In this document: one piece after another, positions 33,636 through 42,949 of the stretch | Layout: each line of letters opens with the position of its first letter | How positions within the stretch are numbered: the stretch's first letter is position 1 | NCBI RefSeq assembly: GCF_003054225.1 | Contig: NZ_QBKQ01000001.1 | Coordinates: forward strand, 558,001-622,000 | Length of the DNA stretch: 64,000 bases | DNA from: Christiangramia gaetbulicola | GTDB taxonomy: Bacteria; Bacteroidota; Bacteroidia; Flavobacteriales; Flavobacteriaceae | Reading direction: 5' to 3' | Notes under the pieces: generated by a model | Told to the model about the DNA's origin: nothing | Seen by the model: only the letters and a program-made list of their open reading frames with translations | The model's database searches: none | Translations under genes and position numbers: made by a program

Positions 33636-34259
33636 TCAGGTGTTTAATATTCTAACTAAAGCCACGATTATGAGAACAAGCATAAGACCAGCCATGAAAT
33701 AATTGGAGTATTTGGCAAAAGACTCTGCTTTCTTTTCAATTTTATCAAATAGCTCTACGTAAAGGTAAAGAGAAGTAAAACTTCCCAGGCAGGCTGCCGT
33801 GGCAAAGGAAATGATCAAAGACCAGTCATAATCCATTCCTCCGCTAAGATCCATAGCTCCTGCTATAGCCACGAAATAAGGAATAGGAAAAACATTGAGA
33901 GCCGCGATAAGCATCCCCTTGAACAGGCTTTGTGCCTGAGCCTTCTGCCGGTTGTGCTTAACTCCTTTTTTATGCCTTGCTTTTATAAAAAAGTAGACCC
34001 CGAGAATACAAAATACTACCAGCCCTGCCCGAAGGATCATTCTTCTCACAAAAGGATGGTCAAAAATATACTTGGCGAGTAAAACTGCGATAAAAGCCTG
34101 GGTTAAAATTACGATCCCCGCACCTATAGCTACGAATAATCCGCTCTTTTTCCCTTTTTCAACACAAGTTTTGGCCACGGTCATGTTCACCAATCCCGGC
34201 GGAACCACCCCAATAAATGCTGCAAAATATGTGATCAGGAAAAGTTTTGTTTCTTCCAA
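33636..34259 (-). CDS. LysE-family translocator
   Basis: A 207-residue inner-membrane protein with about six membrane segments. The N-terminal motif FIGVVPPGLVNMTV corresponds to the family's conserved GPGP-like stretch in the first helix. LysE/RhtB proteins export amino acids or derivatives. A large basic loop (RHKKGVKHNRQKAQ) separates the two halves of three helices. It lies 6 bp after trmB and 2 bp before the ATL gene. The link between these genes is not functional in any obvious way. Confidence 0.85.
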   Translation of the reverse strand: MEETKLFLITYFAAFIGVVPPGLVNMTVAKTCVEKGKKSGLFVAIGAGIVILTQAFIAVLLAKYIFDHPFVRRMILRAGLVVFCILGVYFFIKARHKKGVKHNRQKAQAQSLFKGMLIAALNVFPIPYFVAIAGAMDLSGGMDYDWSLIISFATAACLGSFTSLYLYVELFDKIEKKAESFAKYSNYFMAGLMLVLIIVALVRILNT

Positions 34260-34265
34260 TAATTC

Positions 34266-34940
34266 TTATTTAATCTTGAATTGAATATACGTAATTGGTT
34301 TGCCTTTTTCAAGGTACTGTTTTTCGTAGAAAGTCTGTATACCTGTCACTTCTTTTGGAGAATATTCATTCTTATAAATATCATGATGTGCATATAGGAT
34401 CTCATGTCCTTCTCCATGCAATAAACCAAGGGTATAACCATGCATAAATTCTGAATCTGTTTTAAGATGCATCGTGCCATCCTCTTTCAGGATATTCTTA
34501 TATCGCTGCAGAAATTCGGTATTGGTTAATCTATGCTTGGTCCTTTTATATTTGATCTGAGGATCTGGGAAAGTGATCCAGATCTCACTAACTTCTTTGG
34601 CTGCAAAAACATGCTCTATAAGCTCTATCTGGGTTCTCACGAAAGCAACATTTTCCAGGCCTTCTTCGATCGCGGTTTTAGCTCCCCGCCAGAACCTTGC
34701 TCCTTTAATATCTATTCCAATAAAGTTCTTATCTGGGTTCTGCCGCGCCAGTTCCACGGTATATTCACCTTTACCACAACCTAACTCCAGGACGATTGGA
34801 TGATCGTTTTTAAAAAAATCTTTGCTCCATCTGCCCTTTAATTCAAATAGATTATCTGTAAGCTCCTCCCTGGAAGGTTGGATCACGTTCTCGAATTTCT
34901 CGTTCTCCCTAAAGCGCTTGAGTTTGTTCTTACTTCCCAC
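34266..34940 (-). CDS. trmB: tRNA (guanine-N7-)-methyltransferase
   Basis: The 224-residue enzyme forms m7G46 in tRNA with S-adenosylmethionine. Motifs are ELGCGKGEYTVELA (SAM binding), FIGIDIKGARFWRG, the signature ITFPDPQIKYKRTKHRLT and the C-terminal GIQTFYEKQYLEKG. Length is usual. First gene of a three-gene unit with LysE and ATL; a TAATTTTG box lies 18 bases upstream of the start. Confidence 0.95.
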   Translation of the reverse strand: MGSKNKLKRFRENEKFENVIQPSREELTDNLFELKGRWSKDFFKNDHPIVLELGCGKGEYTVELARQNPDKNFIGIDIKGARFWRGAKTAIEEGLENVAFVRTQIELIEHVFAAKEVSEIWITFPDPQIKYKRTKHRLTNTEFLQRYKNILKEDGTMHLKTDSEFMHGYTLGLLHGEGHEILYAHHDIYKNEYSPKEVTGIQTFYEKQYLEKGKPITYIQFKIK

Positions 34941-34958
34941 TAAATTTTAATATTTTGG

Positions 34959-34966
34959 CAAAATTA
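34959..34966 (-). promoter_or_regulatory. -7 box of trmB
   Basis: TAATTTTG on the minus strand fits TAnnTTTG and lies 18 bases before the trmB ATG. The -33 element is not clear. Confidence 0.5.
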
Positions 34967-34994
34967 AAGAAAATCGACCACCCACCGATAATAA

Positions 34995-35002
34995 TATATT
35001 TG
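34995..35002 (+). promoter_or_regulatory. -7 box four bases before an ATG
   Basis: TATATTTG is an exact -7 match and ends four bases before the ATG of the glycosyltransferase gene. A transcript started about five bases past the box would begin at or near the A of ATG. Confidence 0.5.
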
Positions 35003-35006
35003 TAAA

Positions 35007-36068
35007 ATGCGAAATAAGAGGATATTGGTGGCTGCACTTAACTGGGGACTGGGACATGCGACCAGGTGTATCCCCATTATCAACCAACTGAGAGAGAGTA
35101 AATACGAGCCGGTCATTGCTTCAGACGGGCAGGCGCTACAGCTCTTAAAAAAGGAATTCCCCGATGCTATTTTTGAAGAGTTATCCTCTTATAATATAGC
35201 TTACACCAAAAAAGGAAGTAATCTAAAATGGAAATTATTACTGGATAGCCCGCGCATCATCAAAAATATTAAAGCGGAAAATGATCTTACCAAAGAACTT
35301 GTCCGGAAGTATGATCTAAAAGGAATAATTTCAGATAATCGATGGGGAGTTAGAAGTGAGCAATTAAAAACGAATATTTTTATCACCCATCAGATAAATG
35401 TACTAAGCGGGAGCACCACTTTCCTGAGTAGTTTCATCCAGCAGCGCTATATGGAAAAATTTGATGAATGCTGGATCCCGGATTTTTCGGGAGAAAATAA
35501 TCTAAGCGGTATTCTAGGCCATGCTACCTCGACACCTAAAAATGTAAAATATATTGGTCCCTTGTCAAGATTTGAAAAAAGAGAAGTTCCCCTTATTTAT
35601 GATTACCTCATTTTGCTTAGCGGTCCGGAACCTCAACGCAGTATACTTGAAAACATTCTTCTACAGGAATTTCAAAATTCCAAGTTCAAAATTCTATTTA
35701 TTCGTGGAGTAATTTCAGAAGAGAGCAAAAATAATACTAATCCCAATATCGAGATCAAAAATTATTTATTTGGGAAATCACTGGAAGAAGCCATTAATTC
35801 AAGTAAACGTATAATTTCCCGTTCAGGCTACACCACTATTATGGACCTGGCAAAACTGGAAAAGAAGGCGTTCTTTATCCCCACCCCGGGACAGAACGAA
35901 CAGGAATATATTGCAGAAAGATTGGAAAAAATGAATATTGCTCCATTCTGCAAACAGGAAGAATTCAGAATATCTAAGCTTGATAAAATTGAAAACTACA
36001 AAGGTCTAAGTGATCTCGGGAATCACACGTTCCTCGGGAACCTTTTTACTTTTTTCGAGGGTGAATGA
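35007..36068 (+). CDS. MurG-like (GT28-type) glycosyltransferase
   Basis: A 353-residue protein with a GT-B fold. The N-terminal half begins ILVAALNWGLGHATRC, like the glycine-rich loop of MurG/GT28 enzymes, and the C-terminal half has RSGYTTIMDLAKLEKKAFFIPTPGQNEQEY, which matches the nucleotide-sugar binding region. The acceptor is unknown; genes of this type in Bacteroidota are often labelled only as glycosyltransferase. The last 63 bp overlap the end of the histidine kinase gene on the other strand. The start is at a -7 box, so the message may be leaderless. Confidence 0.85.
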   Translation: MRNKRILVAALNWGLGHATRCIPIINQLRESKYEPVIASDGQALQLLKKEFPDAIFEELSSYNIAYTKKGSNLKWKLLLDSPRIIKNIKAENDLTKELVRKYDLKGIISDNRWGVRSEQLKTNIFITHQINVLSGSTTFLSSFIQQRYMEKFDECWIPDFSGENNLSGILGHATSTPKNVKYIGPLSRFEKREVPLIYDYLILLSGPEPQRSILENILLQEFQNSKFKILFIRGVISEESKNNTNPNIEIKNYLFGKSLEEAINSSKRIISRSGYTTIMDLAKLEKKAFFIPTPGQNEQEYIAERLEKMNIAPFCKQEEFRISKLDKIENYKGLSDLGNHTFLGNLFTFFEGE

Positions 36069-37085
36069 AAATTCACTACCAACCCCAAAAACGCTTTCTA
36101 CATATATCTTTTCTTCGTGAGCCTCCAGGATATGCTTAACAATAGATAATCCAAGACCAGAGCCGCCTTCCTTACGCGAACCACTTTTATCTACTCTATA
36201 AAAACGTTCGAACAAACGAGGAATATTTTCCTTTTCGATTCCTTCTCCGTTATCGGTTACTCTTACAATAACCTTATTTTTGATCAGGTTCTCGATACTT
36301 ATCTCTGTAGTTCCTCCTTTTTTACCATATTTAATGGAGTTCACGATAAGGTTGGTAAGTACCTGTTGTATCCTTTCGCGGTCTGCCCTCACGTAAATGG
36401 GCTCTTCATATTCGATATCGAAAGTCAGGGTAATATTTTTCTTAGCGGCCTTCATCTCCAGAAGGTCAAAAGAAGCCTGTATCAATTCTACTATATCGAA
36501 GGTCTCGTAGCGTAAATGCAGATCACCGGTTTCCAGTTTGGTGATCATATCCAGGTCTTTCACGATGTAGATCAACCTTTCCACCCCTTTACTCGCCCTG
36601 GTAAGATATTTTTTCCGGATAGCCTTATCCTTATGCGCGCCATCCAAAAGTGTAAGAATATAACCCTGCACGGTAAAAAGCGGAGTCTTAAGCTCATGGG
36701 AAACATTCCCCATGAATTCTTTTCTGTAGGCTTCCCTCACCTTTAATGTTTCGATCTCCAGCTTCTTGTCTTCAGCAAATTTCTTTACCTCACGGGTTAG
36801 AGAAGACATGTCTGTGGTGATCTGGCTTGGACTTAAAGTTTTTGAATCCAGAAGCGAAACATTGTCATAGACCTTTTTAATTCTACGGTAGATGAATCGC
36901 TCTACCCTGTATTGAATAATAAGGAAAGTAAAAATGTAACATAAGAGAGCAAAAATCAATAATGCGATCCAGATTGTTTGCAGGTCCAGAAAAATAAATA
37001 CGCTCAATAAAAGAGTTAGAAAAACACTTATATAAAGGGAAGTTCTTAAGGCAAATCTATATGAGCGTTTAAAACTTTGCGACAT
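36006..37085 (-). CDS. PhoR-like sensor histidine kinase
   Basis: A 359-residue membrane kinase. Two membrane segments (about 14-33 and 38-58) stand almost back to back, so there is practically no periplasmic sensor loop and no PAS domain, unlike E. coli PhoR. The H-box NVSHELKTP has phospho-acceptor His at 130; N box NLIVNSIKYG, G1 DNGEGI, F RLFERFYR and G2 GGSGLGL follow. With so small a sensor it probably reads a signal through another membrane protein, as PhoR does with the phosphate transporter. Its ATG overlaps the regulator's stop by one base. Confidence 0.93.
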   Translation of the reverse strand: MSQSFKRSYRFALRTSLYISVFLTLLLSVFIFLDLQTIWIALLIFALLCYIFTFLIIQYRVERFIYRRIKKVYDNVSLLDSKTLSPSQITTDMSSLTREVKKFAEDKKLEIETLKVREAYRKEFMGNVSHELKTPLFTVQGYILTLLDGAHKDKAIRKKYLTRASKGVERLIYIVKDLDMITKLETGDLHLRYETFDIVELIQASFDLLEMKAAKKNITLTFDIEYEEPIYVRADRERIQQVLTNLIVNSIKYGKKGGTTEISIENLIKNKVIVRVTDNGEGIEKENIPRLFERFYRVDKSGSRKEGGSGLGLSIVKHILEAHEEKIYVESVFGVGSEFSFTLEKSKKVPEERVIPEIT

Positions 37086-37768
37086 TAAACAACAAACTTG
37101 TATCCAACTCCTTTAATGGTTTTGATCCTGTCATCACCAATTTTCTCCCGGAGTTTTCTAATGTGTACATCTATGGTTCTGCCTCCTACCACAATATCGT
37201 TCCCCCAAACATTATCTAGTATATCTTCTCTTGTAAAGACCTTACCTGGTTTGGATGCCAATAAAGATAAAAGTTCAAACTCTTTTCTAGGAAGGGACAT
37301 CTCCTCTCCATTCTGGATGATCTTATATTCTTCCCTGTTTATGGTAATATCGCCAAGTTTAACGACGCTAGAAGATGTTTCTTCATCGCGATATCTTCTT
37401 AACAATGCCTTTACTTTACTTACCAACACCTTAGGTTTAATTGGCTTGGTAATATAATCGTCTGCCCCGGCATCGAATCCAGCCATCTGGGAATAATCTT
37501 CTCCTCTTGCGGTTAAAAAAGTAATGATCGTTCCTTCCAGGTCTGGTATCTTTCTTATTTGCTCACAAGCCTCTATTCCATCCATTTCTGGCATCATAAC
37601 GTCCAGGATAATAAGATGAGGTTTATTTTTCTTGGCCAGCTTAACGGCATCTGCACCATTGTCTGCAGTGATGACATTATAGCCTTCTGAAGATAAATTA
37701 TACCCCACTATTTCCAGGATATCCGGTTCATCATCTACCAGTAAAATTTGAATGTCTTTTTTCTTCAT
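37085..37768 (-). CDS. PhoB/OmpR-family response regulator
   Basis: The 227-residue regulator has a receiver domain with DD (12-13), phospho-acceptor Asp56 in ILDVMMPEMDG, Thr in FLTARGE and Lys in TKPIKP. A winged-helix DNA-binding domain follows (SLPRKEFELLSLLASKPGKVF ... GGRTIDVHIRKLREKIG). It is cotranscribed with the kinase (TAATG overlap). Direct repeats of 11-bp spacing lie in the divergent intergenic region, as expected for binding of tandem OmpR-family dimers, so control of itself and of the TonB receptor is likely. Confidence 0.93.
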   Translation of the reverse strand: MKKKDIQILLVDDEPDILEIVGYNLSSEGYNVITADNGADAVKLAKKNKPHLIILDVMMPEMDGIEACEQIRKIPDLEGTIITFLTARGEDYSQMAGFDAGADDYITKPIKPKVLVSKVKALLRRYRDEETSSSVVKLGDITINREEYKIIQNGEEMSLPRKEFELLSLLASKPGKVFTREDILDNVWGNDIVVGGRTIDVHIRKLREKIGDDRIKTIKGVGYKFVV

Positions 37769-37821
37769 AACGAATTAAGATGTGGTTAAGAGACCATAAA
37801 ATTAACCAATAATTTGAACTA

Positions 37822-37862
37822 TTAACCCATTAACACATTAGTAACATTAAACTAACCCTTTA
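37822..37862. promoter_or_regulatory. Direct repeats, candidate binding site of the PhoB-like regulator
   Basis: TTAACACATTA, GTAACATTAAA and CTAACCCTTTA follow without gap from 37830, an 11-bp repeat with nTAAC at each start. A further TTAAC begins at 37822 (8 bp before), and one more lies at 37802. Eleven-base spacing in direct repeat is the usual layout of PhoB/OmpR-family boxes. The site lies between the divergent regulator gene and TonB receptor gene. Confidence 0.55.
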
Positions 37863-37946
37863 ATGACAAATGATTAATTCTAAGGTAACATCCTCCTTGT
37901 GTCTTCGCCGTTAATTTGCAGCGAGATTTTATAGCAAAAAACAGAA

Positions 37947-40748
37947 ATGAAACGATTCTTATTTTTATCATTGATTTTTATTGTAACCGCAATGCAGGCG
38001 CAGGAAGCAACAACCGGAGCCATAGGCGGAAAACTTTCCGATAAGGAGATGAACGGTGAACCCCTACCTTTCGCCAATGTCTTACTAAAGGACTCTGCAA
38101 AAGGAACAACATCAGATTATGACGGAATATACTTATTAGATAAACTAGAGCCAGGAACCTATACAGTAGTATTCAGCTTTGTTGGATATGAAACTTTAGA
38201 AGTTCCTAATGTTGTAGTTGAAGCCGGAAAAGTTACCGAGGTAAATACAGAACTAGGATCCAGTGCAGCTGCTTTAGATGAAGTAGTGATCACCACTGTT
38301 TCCAGAAGAGATTCTGAAGTAGCCTTACTTATAGAACAAAAGAATTCAGTAGATATCAAGGAAAGCATCGGGGCTCAGGAATTAGCCAAATTAGGAGTTT
38401 CCGATGCCGCCACAGCAACCACAAAAATTTCAGGAGTTACCAGTAGTGAAGCTTCAGGAGATATTTTTGTAAGAGGACTTGGTGACAGATATCTGTATAC
38501 TACTATGAATGGTCTTCCAATCCCTTCAGACGATGTGGAGCGTAAGAACATTGACCTAGGTTTATTCCCAACGAGAGTTATCCAGAATATTTCTATTAGT
38601 AAGAACTATTCCGCAGAAAATTCTGCAGACCAGGCTTCAGGTAGTATAGACATTACTTCCAGAGAACTTAGAGGAAAAAGCGAACTGGACCTGGGAATGA
38701 GATTTGGAGCGAATACGAATGCCGTTGGACAATTCAACAATTTCAAGGTTTCTCCTAATCAACAGGATGTATATTTTGGTTTCTACGATCAAAACATTCC
38801 AACCGAATTTGCGCTTAACAACCAGAGCTGGGATCCACAAAATGCTGTATTCCCAATTAACAGAAGATATGCTCTTACTGCAGGTAAGGAATTTGGAGAT
38901 CTTGAAGTCCTTTTCACTGCATCAAATTCAGTTGATTTCGAATACAATCAGGGAACTTTCGCCAACTATCGAAATAACGATTTTGAAGATGGTTTCACCG
39001 ATGCGACCAACTATAAAAAGACAGATAATAACACTGCGCTTTTAGATCTAGGCTACCAGATCAATGATAACAACAGGATCAAGGCTACCAGTTTATTCAT
39101 CAATAAAGTAAGCGATGAAGTATTTGAAGGTGGTAGAAATGGTGAAGGTATCGTTTTTGAAGAAAGCGACCGTGGAGATGATTTCAATCAATTTGTACGC
39201 GACCAGAATACCAAACAAACAAGGCTTTGGGTAAATCAATTACATGGTTTTCACGAAATGTGGGACAGTAAGAACGAGATCGAATGGGCTGCAGGTTACA
39301 ATATGGTAGATGCAGATGAGCCTAACCGTATTAGAAACGAGGTGAACCTTCATCCTACTGAACCTATCTTACTTGGTGAAACGGGAGCTTTTCAACAGAG
39401 AAAATCTAATCAGCAGATCGATGATCGCGAGATCAACGCATTCATCCAGGATCAATACAATTTTATCCAGGACGAGGAATCAGAGAAGAAGGCTTTCATT
39501 AAACTAGGTGGTAACTTCAGAAATAAAGAAAGAGACTTTTATTCGAAATTCTATGGGGTTGAAGAAAGAAACTTCAACACGGTTAATCCTGAATCTATAG
39601 ATAATCTAACCGGAATATTCACTACAGAGAATTTTAACAGCAGAGCTTTGGTGGTGAACAACCTGAGCCCTGACCTTTATAATGGTACGCTGGAATCATT
39701 ATCTGGTTTCGCATTCTTTAACTATGGGAATGAAAAATGGAACCTGAATGTTGGTGCCAGAGTTCAGAAGGATGATATAGATGTTGTTTTCGACGTGAAT
39801 AACTACCCGTCAAACCTTCCGAATTTTGTTAACAAGTCTTACGACAATATTTATCCAAGCATCAATTTTAGATTCTCGCCAAACGAAGATTCGAACATAA
39901 GACTGGCAGCATCCAGAACCATTACTTTACCAGAATTCAAGGAGATCGCTCCTTTTGAATATGTAGCTCAAACAGGTTTGATCACCAGAGGTAACCCAGA
40001 GTTGGAAGCTTCTACCAACACCAATTTTGACATTAAGTACGAGATCTTCCCAAGTTCAGGTGAATTGATCTCCCTTACCGGATTCTATAAGAACATCAAC
40101 GATCCTATTAACAAAGCGAGAGAAAGAGGTTCTGCACCGGTATTCTCTTACTTCAACGCAGGAGACGAAGCGAATATCTATGGATTGGAGCTTGAAGCAA
40201 GAATGGATGTCATCGAGAACGAAAATGAAGCTGGATTAGACGTAGCTGTGACAGGTAACGTGACCAGAATGTGGCACAAGCAGGATCTTAAAGATGTATA
40301 CAATGAGAATGGAGATTTCATTAGAACTTTCCGTTACAACGGGAAAGATGAGATCGGACTTCAGGGAGCATCAGACTGGATCTTCAACGCCTCTTTAAAT
40401 GTTTCTACTGAAACTGAAAATCCTTTCACAGCAACCCTGGTTGGAGCATATGCTTCAGATAAGATCTTTGCTTTGGGTAACCCAGAGAGCCAGAGATTAG
40501 ACCAGATAGATATTCAGTATAACGATGAGATCATCGAAAAAGGTTTTGTGACCCTGGACCTAATCATGTCTAAAGAGCTTAATGATAACTGGTCTTTAGA
40601 ATTCAGAGGACAGAACTTATTAAATCCTGAAATCGAGAGATACCAGGAAATAAGACCAATTTCAGGAAACGTACCTGCATCGAACCAAACAGTAAGATCA
40701 TATGACCGGGGCGCTGTTTTAAGCCTTGGAGTAAACTATTCTTTTTAA
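37947..40748 (+). CDS. TonB-dependent receptor, probably Pho-controlled
   Basis: A 933-residue receptor: signal peptide (1-19, ending MQAQ), CarboxypepD_reg-like domain (about 25-110 with FVGYET), plug domain (about 130-240; GDIFVRGLGDRYLYTTMNG and IPSDD) and a barrel with terminal Phe. The downstream gene, 53 bp away, is a duplicated surface lipoprotein and not SusD. The divergent PhoB/PhoR-like pair and 11-bp repeats suggest induction under phosphate limitation and a phosphorus-containing ligand. That assignment is inference. Many such receptor-lipoprotein pairs are labelled only as hypothetical. Confidence 0.92.
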   Translation: MKRFLFLSLIFIVTAMQAQEATTGAIGGKLSDKEMNGEPLPFANVLLKDSAKGTTSDYDGIYLLDKLEPGTYTVVFSFVGYETLEVPNVVVEAGKVTEVNTELGSSAAALDEVVITTVSRRDSEVALLIEQKNSVDIKESIGAQELAKLGVSDAATATTKISGVTSSEASGDIFVRGLGDRYLYTTMNGLPIPSDDVERKNIDLGLFPTRVIQNISISKNYSAENSADQASGSIDITSRELRGKSELDLGMRFGANTNAVGQFNNFKVSPNQQDVYFGFYDQNIPTEFALNNQSWDPQNAVFPINRRYALTAGKEFGDLEVLFTASNSVDFEYNQGTFANYRNNDFEDGFTDATNYKKTDNNTALLDLGYQINDNNRIKATSLFINKVSDEVFEGGRNGEGIVFEESDRGDDFNQFVRDQNTKQTRLWVNQLHGFHEMWDSKNEIEWAAGYNMVDADEPNRIRNEVNLHPTEPILLGETGAFQQRKSNQQIDDREINAFIQDQYNFIQDEESEKKAFIKLGGNFRNKERDFYSKFYGVEERNFNTVNPESIDNLTGIFTTENFNSRALVVNNLSPDLYNGTLESLSGFAFFNYGNEKWNLNVGARVQKDDIDVVFDVNNYPSNLPNFVNKSYDNIYPSINFRFSPNEDSNIRLAASRTITLPEFKEIAPFEYVAQTGLITRGNPELEASTNTNFDIKYEIFPSSGELISLTGFYKNINDPINKARERGSAPVFSYFNAGDEANIYGLELEARMDVIENENEAGLDVAVTGNVTRMWHKQDLKDVYNENGDFIRTFRYNGKDEIGLQGASDWIFNASLNVSTETENPFTATLVGAYASDKIFALGNPESQRLDQIDIQYNDEIIEKGFVTLDLIMSKELNDNWSLEFRGQNLLNPEIERYQEIRPISGNVPASNQTVRSYDRGAVLSLGVNYSF

Positions 40749-40801
40749 TCGATTAGAATTTAAATAACCACAACCATTTTTTAAAAATTAGTACCAAGAT
40801 T

Positions 40802-42784
40802 ATGAAAAACGCAAAAAAAATCATGTTAATGGCTGCGATCTCGATGGGATTGCTTGCAACATCGTGTAGTGATGATAATAGCATTGAGCCAATTGACCCA
40901 TCAGATGACAGCGGACAAATACCATCTGAAGACGTAGAGCTTAACGGATCTGTAAATGAAGACAGAACCCTTGATGCTTCTGAAACATATAGCCTTACTG
41001 GAATTCTTTCAGTAGAAGCTGGCGCGACTCTTACAATTCCAGCCGGAACTCAAATAATAGCAGATACAGATACAGACCAAAGTGATGCAACCAATGTTTA
41101 TATCGTTGTTCAAAAAGGAGCACAAATAGACATTCAGGGTTCTTCATCTGCTCCTGTAGTAATGAGATCTGCTAGCGGAGAGGCAGGAACCTGGGGTGGT
41201 TTGATCATCGCCGGTAATGCACCCACTGCGGCAGGATCTAATGCCACTGCAGAAGTTGGAGGAATTATTTATGGAGGTGAAGATGAGTCTGATGATTCTG
41301 GGTCTATCAATTACCTTGTATTATCTGATGCAGGAGCGGCTATCAATGCTGAATCTCAATTCAACGGATTGTCTCTTTATGCGGTAGGTTCTGAAACTTC
41401 TATCCAGAACGTTGCTTTAGTGAATGGAGCAGATGACGGAGTAGAATTCTTTGGCGGTACCGTTTCAGCTTCAAACCTATACCTTGAAAATAACGAGGAC
41501 GACGCGGTAGACTGGACCGAAGGTTGGAGTGGATCTTTAGATAACGTGTATGTTCTTCACACTATAGAAAACTTCTCCACGGCTATTGAAGCAGACAAAG
41601 AGAATGGAAATCCAATGATCACTAATTTCACTGCGGTTTCTACTACTGGTGGAGTTGCACTTCAGTTCAAATCTGTATCTGGAGCTACGATCACAGGACT
41701 TTCACTTTCTGGATATGATACTGCGGTAGATATCACAGATGACAATAGAACAGATCTTTCAGGAATCATCTTAAATGGAGCTCCGGTTGATCTAAACCTT
41801 GATTACTCAGGTGATCCAACGGTAGATGTATCTATGTTCGATTGGATCTCCAACAGAGGCCAGGTATCGGTTCTACCTTCTACAATAGAAGGAAATCTAA
41901 CCTTAGATGCAAGTAACGAGTATGTAATTAGCAATACTGTTTCTGTTGAAGATGGAGGAAAACTTACTATTCCTGCAGGTACTCAGATCACTGCCAGAAG
42001 CGACAGCGAAACCGACGCTACGAACATTTACATCGTAGTTCAACAGGGAGGAATGATCGAAGTAAATGGAACCGAATCTAATCCTGTAGTTATGTCGTCT
42101 ACTTCCGGTGCGGCTGGAAGCTGGGGTGGTCTTGTGATCGCTGGAAAAGCTTCTACAGACGAAGGTATTAATGCTACTGCAGAAGTTGGTGGAATCCTTT
42201 ATGGTGGGACAGAAGACGAGGACAATTCAGGTTCTATCAATTATCTAATCCTTAAGGATGCCGGTGCAGCAATTAATGCTGAATCTCAATATAACGGTCT
42301 TTCATTATATGCTGTTGGATCTGGTACTACTATCGAAAATATCGCGATCATGAACGGTGCAGATGATGGAGTAGAATTCTTTGGAGGAACTGTTTCCGTT
42401 AAAAACATTTACCTGGAAAATAACGAAGATGATGCTGTAGACTGGACCGAAGGATGGAGTGGTACTATCGAAAACACTTATGTTAGCCACACCATAGACA
42501 ACTTCTCTACGGCTATCGAGGCAGACAAAAGAGATGCGTCTCCTAAGATCATCAATTTCACTGCTGTGTCAACAACAGGAGGAACTGCATTACAGTTCAA
42601 AGCTACTTCTGGAGCGGTTATCGAAGGACTTTCACTTTCAGGTTACGAAACAATCATCGATATCACAGATGACAATAGAAACGATCTTTCTGGTATTACC
42701 ATAGACGGAAATATTGTAGATGTAGCGGCTGCATATGATGCTGAAGCGACAGTAGATATCAACATGTTCGACTGGGCAATGTAA
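40802..42784 (+). CDS. Surface lipoprotein with two tandem copies of a 300-residue module
   Basis: The 660-residue protein has a lipoprotein signal (lipobox ATSC, Cys at about 22) and an acidic linker. Two homologous modules follow, about 45-355 and 361-660. Each runs GTQI..A, NIYIVVQ or NVYIVVQ, GSWGGLVIAG or GTWGGLIIAG, ADDGVEFFGGTVS, NNEDDAVDWTEGWSG, NFSTAIEAD and ends in DITDDNR. The repeating short strands suggest a right-handed beta-helix. Third bases differ widely between the copies while the protein is close, so the duplication is old and kept by selection. Paired with the upstream TonB receptor, it is probably its outer-surface binding partner. Confidence 0.85.
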   Translation: MKNAKKIMLMAAISMGLLATSCSDDNSIEPIDPSDDSGQIPSEDVELNGSVNEDRTLDASETYSLTGILSVEAGATLTIPAGTQIIADTDTDQSDATNVYIVVQKGAQIDIQGSSSAPVVMRSASGEAGTWGGLIIAGNAPTAAGSNATAEVGGIIYGGEDESDDSGSINYLVLSDAGAAINAESQFNGLSLYAVGSETSIQNVALVNGADDGVEFFGGTVSASNLYLENNEDDAVDWTEGWSGSLDNVYVLHTIENFSTAIEADKENGNPMITNFTAVSTTGGVALQFKSVSGATITGLSLSGYDTAVDITDDNRTDLSGIILNGAPVDLNLDYSGDPTVDVSMFDWISNRGQVSVLPSTIEGNLTLDASNEYVISNTVSVEDGGKLTIPAGTQITARSDSETDATNIYIVVQQGGMIEVNGTESNPVVMSSTSGAAGSWGGLVIAGKASTDEGINATAEVGGILYGGTEDEDNSGSINYLILKDAGAAINAESQYNGLSLYAVGSGTTIENIAIMNGADDGVEFFGGTVSVKNIYLENNEDDAVDWTEGWSGTIENTYVSHTIDNFSTAIEADKRDASPKIINFTAVSTTGGTALQFKATSGAVIEGLSLSGYETIIDITDDNRNDLSGITIDGNIVDVAAAYDAEATVDINMFDWAM

Positions 42785-42832
42785 TCGAGACATCATTTCA
42801 TAATGATTTGAATATCAAGAATTAGCCAATAT

Positions 42833-42863
42833 AAAAGGGTTGCAACGTGCAACCCTTTTTTTT
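42833..42863 (+). terminator. Terminator of the receptor-lipoprotein pair
   Basis: AAAAGGGTTGCA pairs with TGCAACCCTTTT around ACG and is followed by a T-tract. Confidence 0.93.
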
Positions 42864-42920
42864 ATTATAATTTTTTATATTTAGGTAATTTCAATGACAA
42901 GATTTTTGAAATTTTATTTG

Positions 42921-42928
42921 TATGTTTG
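42921..42928 (+). promoter_or_regulatory. -7 box of the T9SS mini-protein gene
   Basis: TATGTTTG is an exact TAnnTTTG match lying 21 bases before the ATG at 42950. It supports that start over the in-frame ATG at 42926, which lies within the box region. Confidence 0.6.
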
Positions 42929-42949
42929 TTTAAACCTCGATCACAAAGA

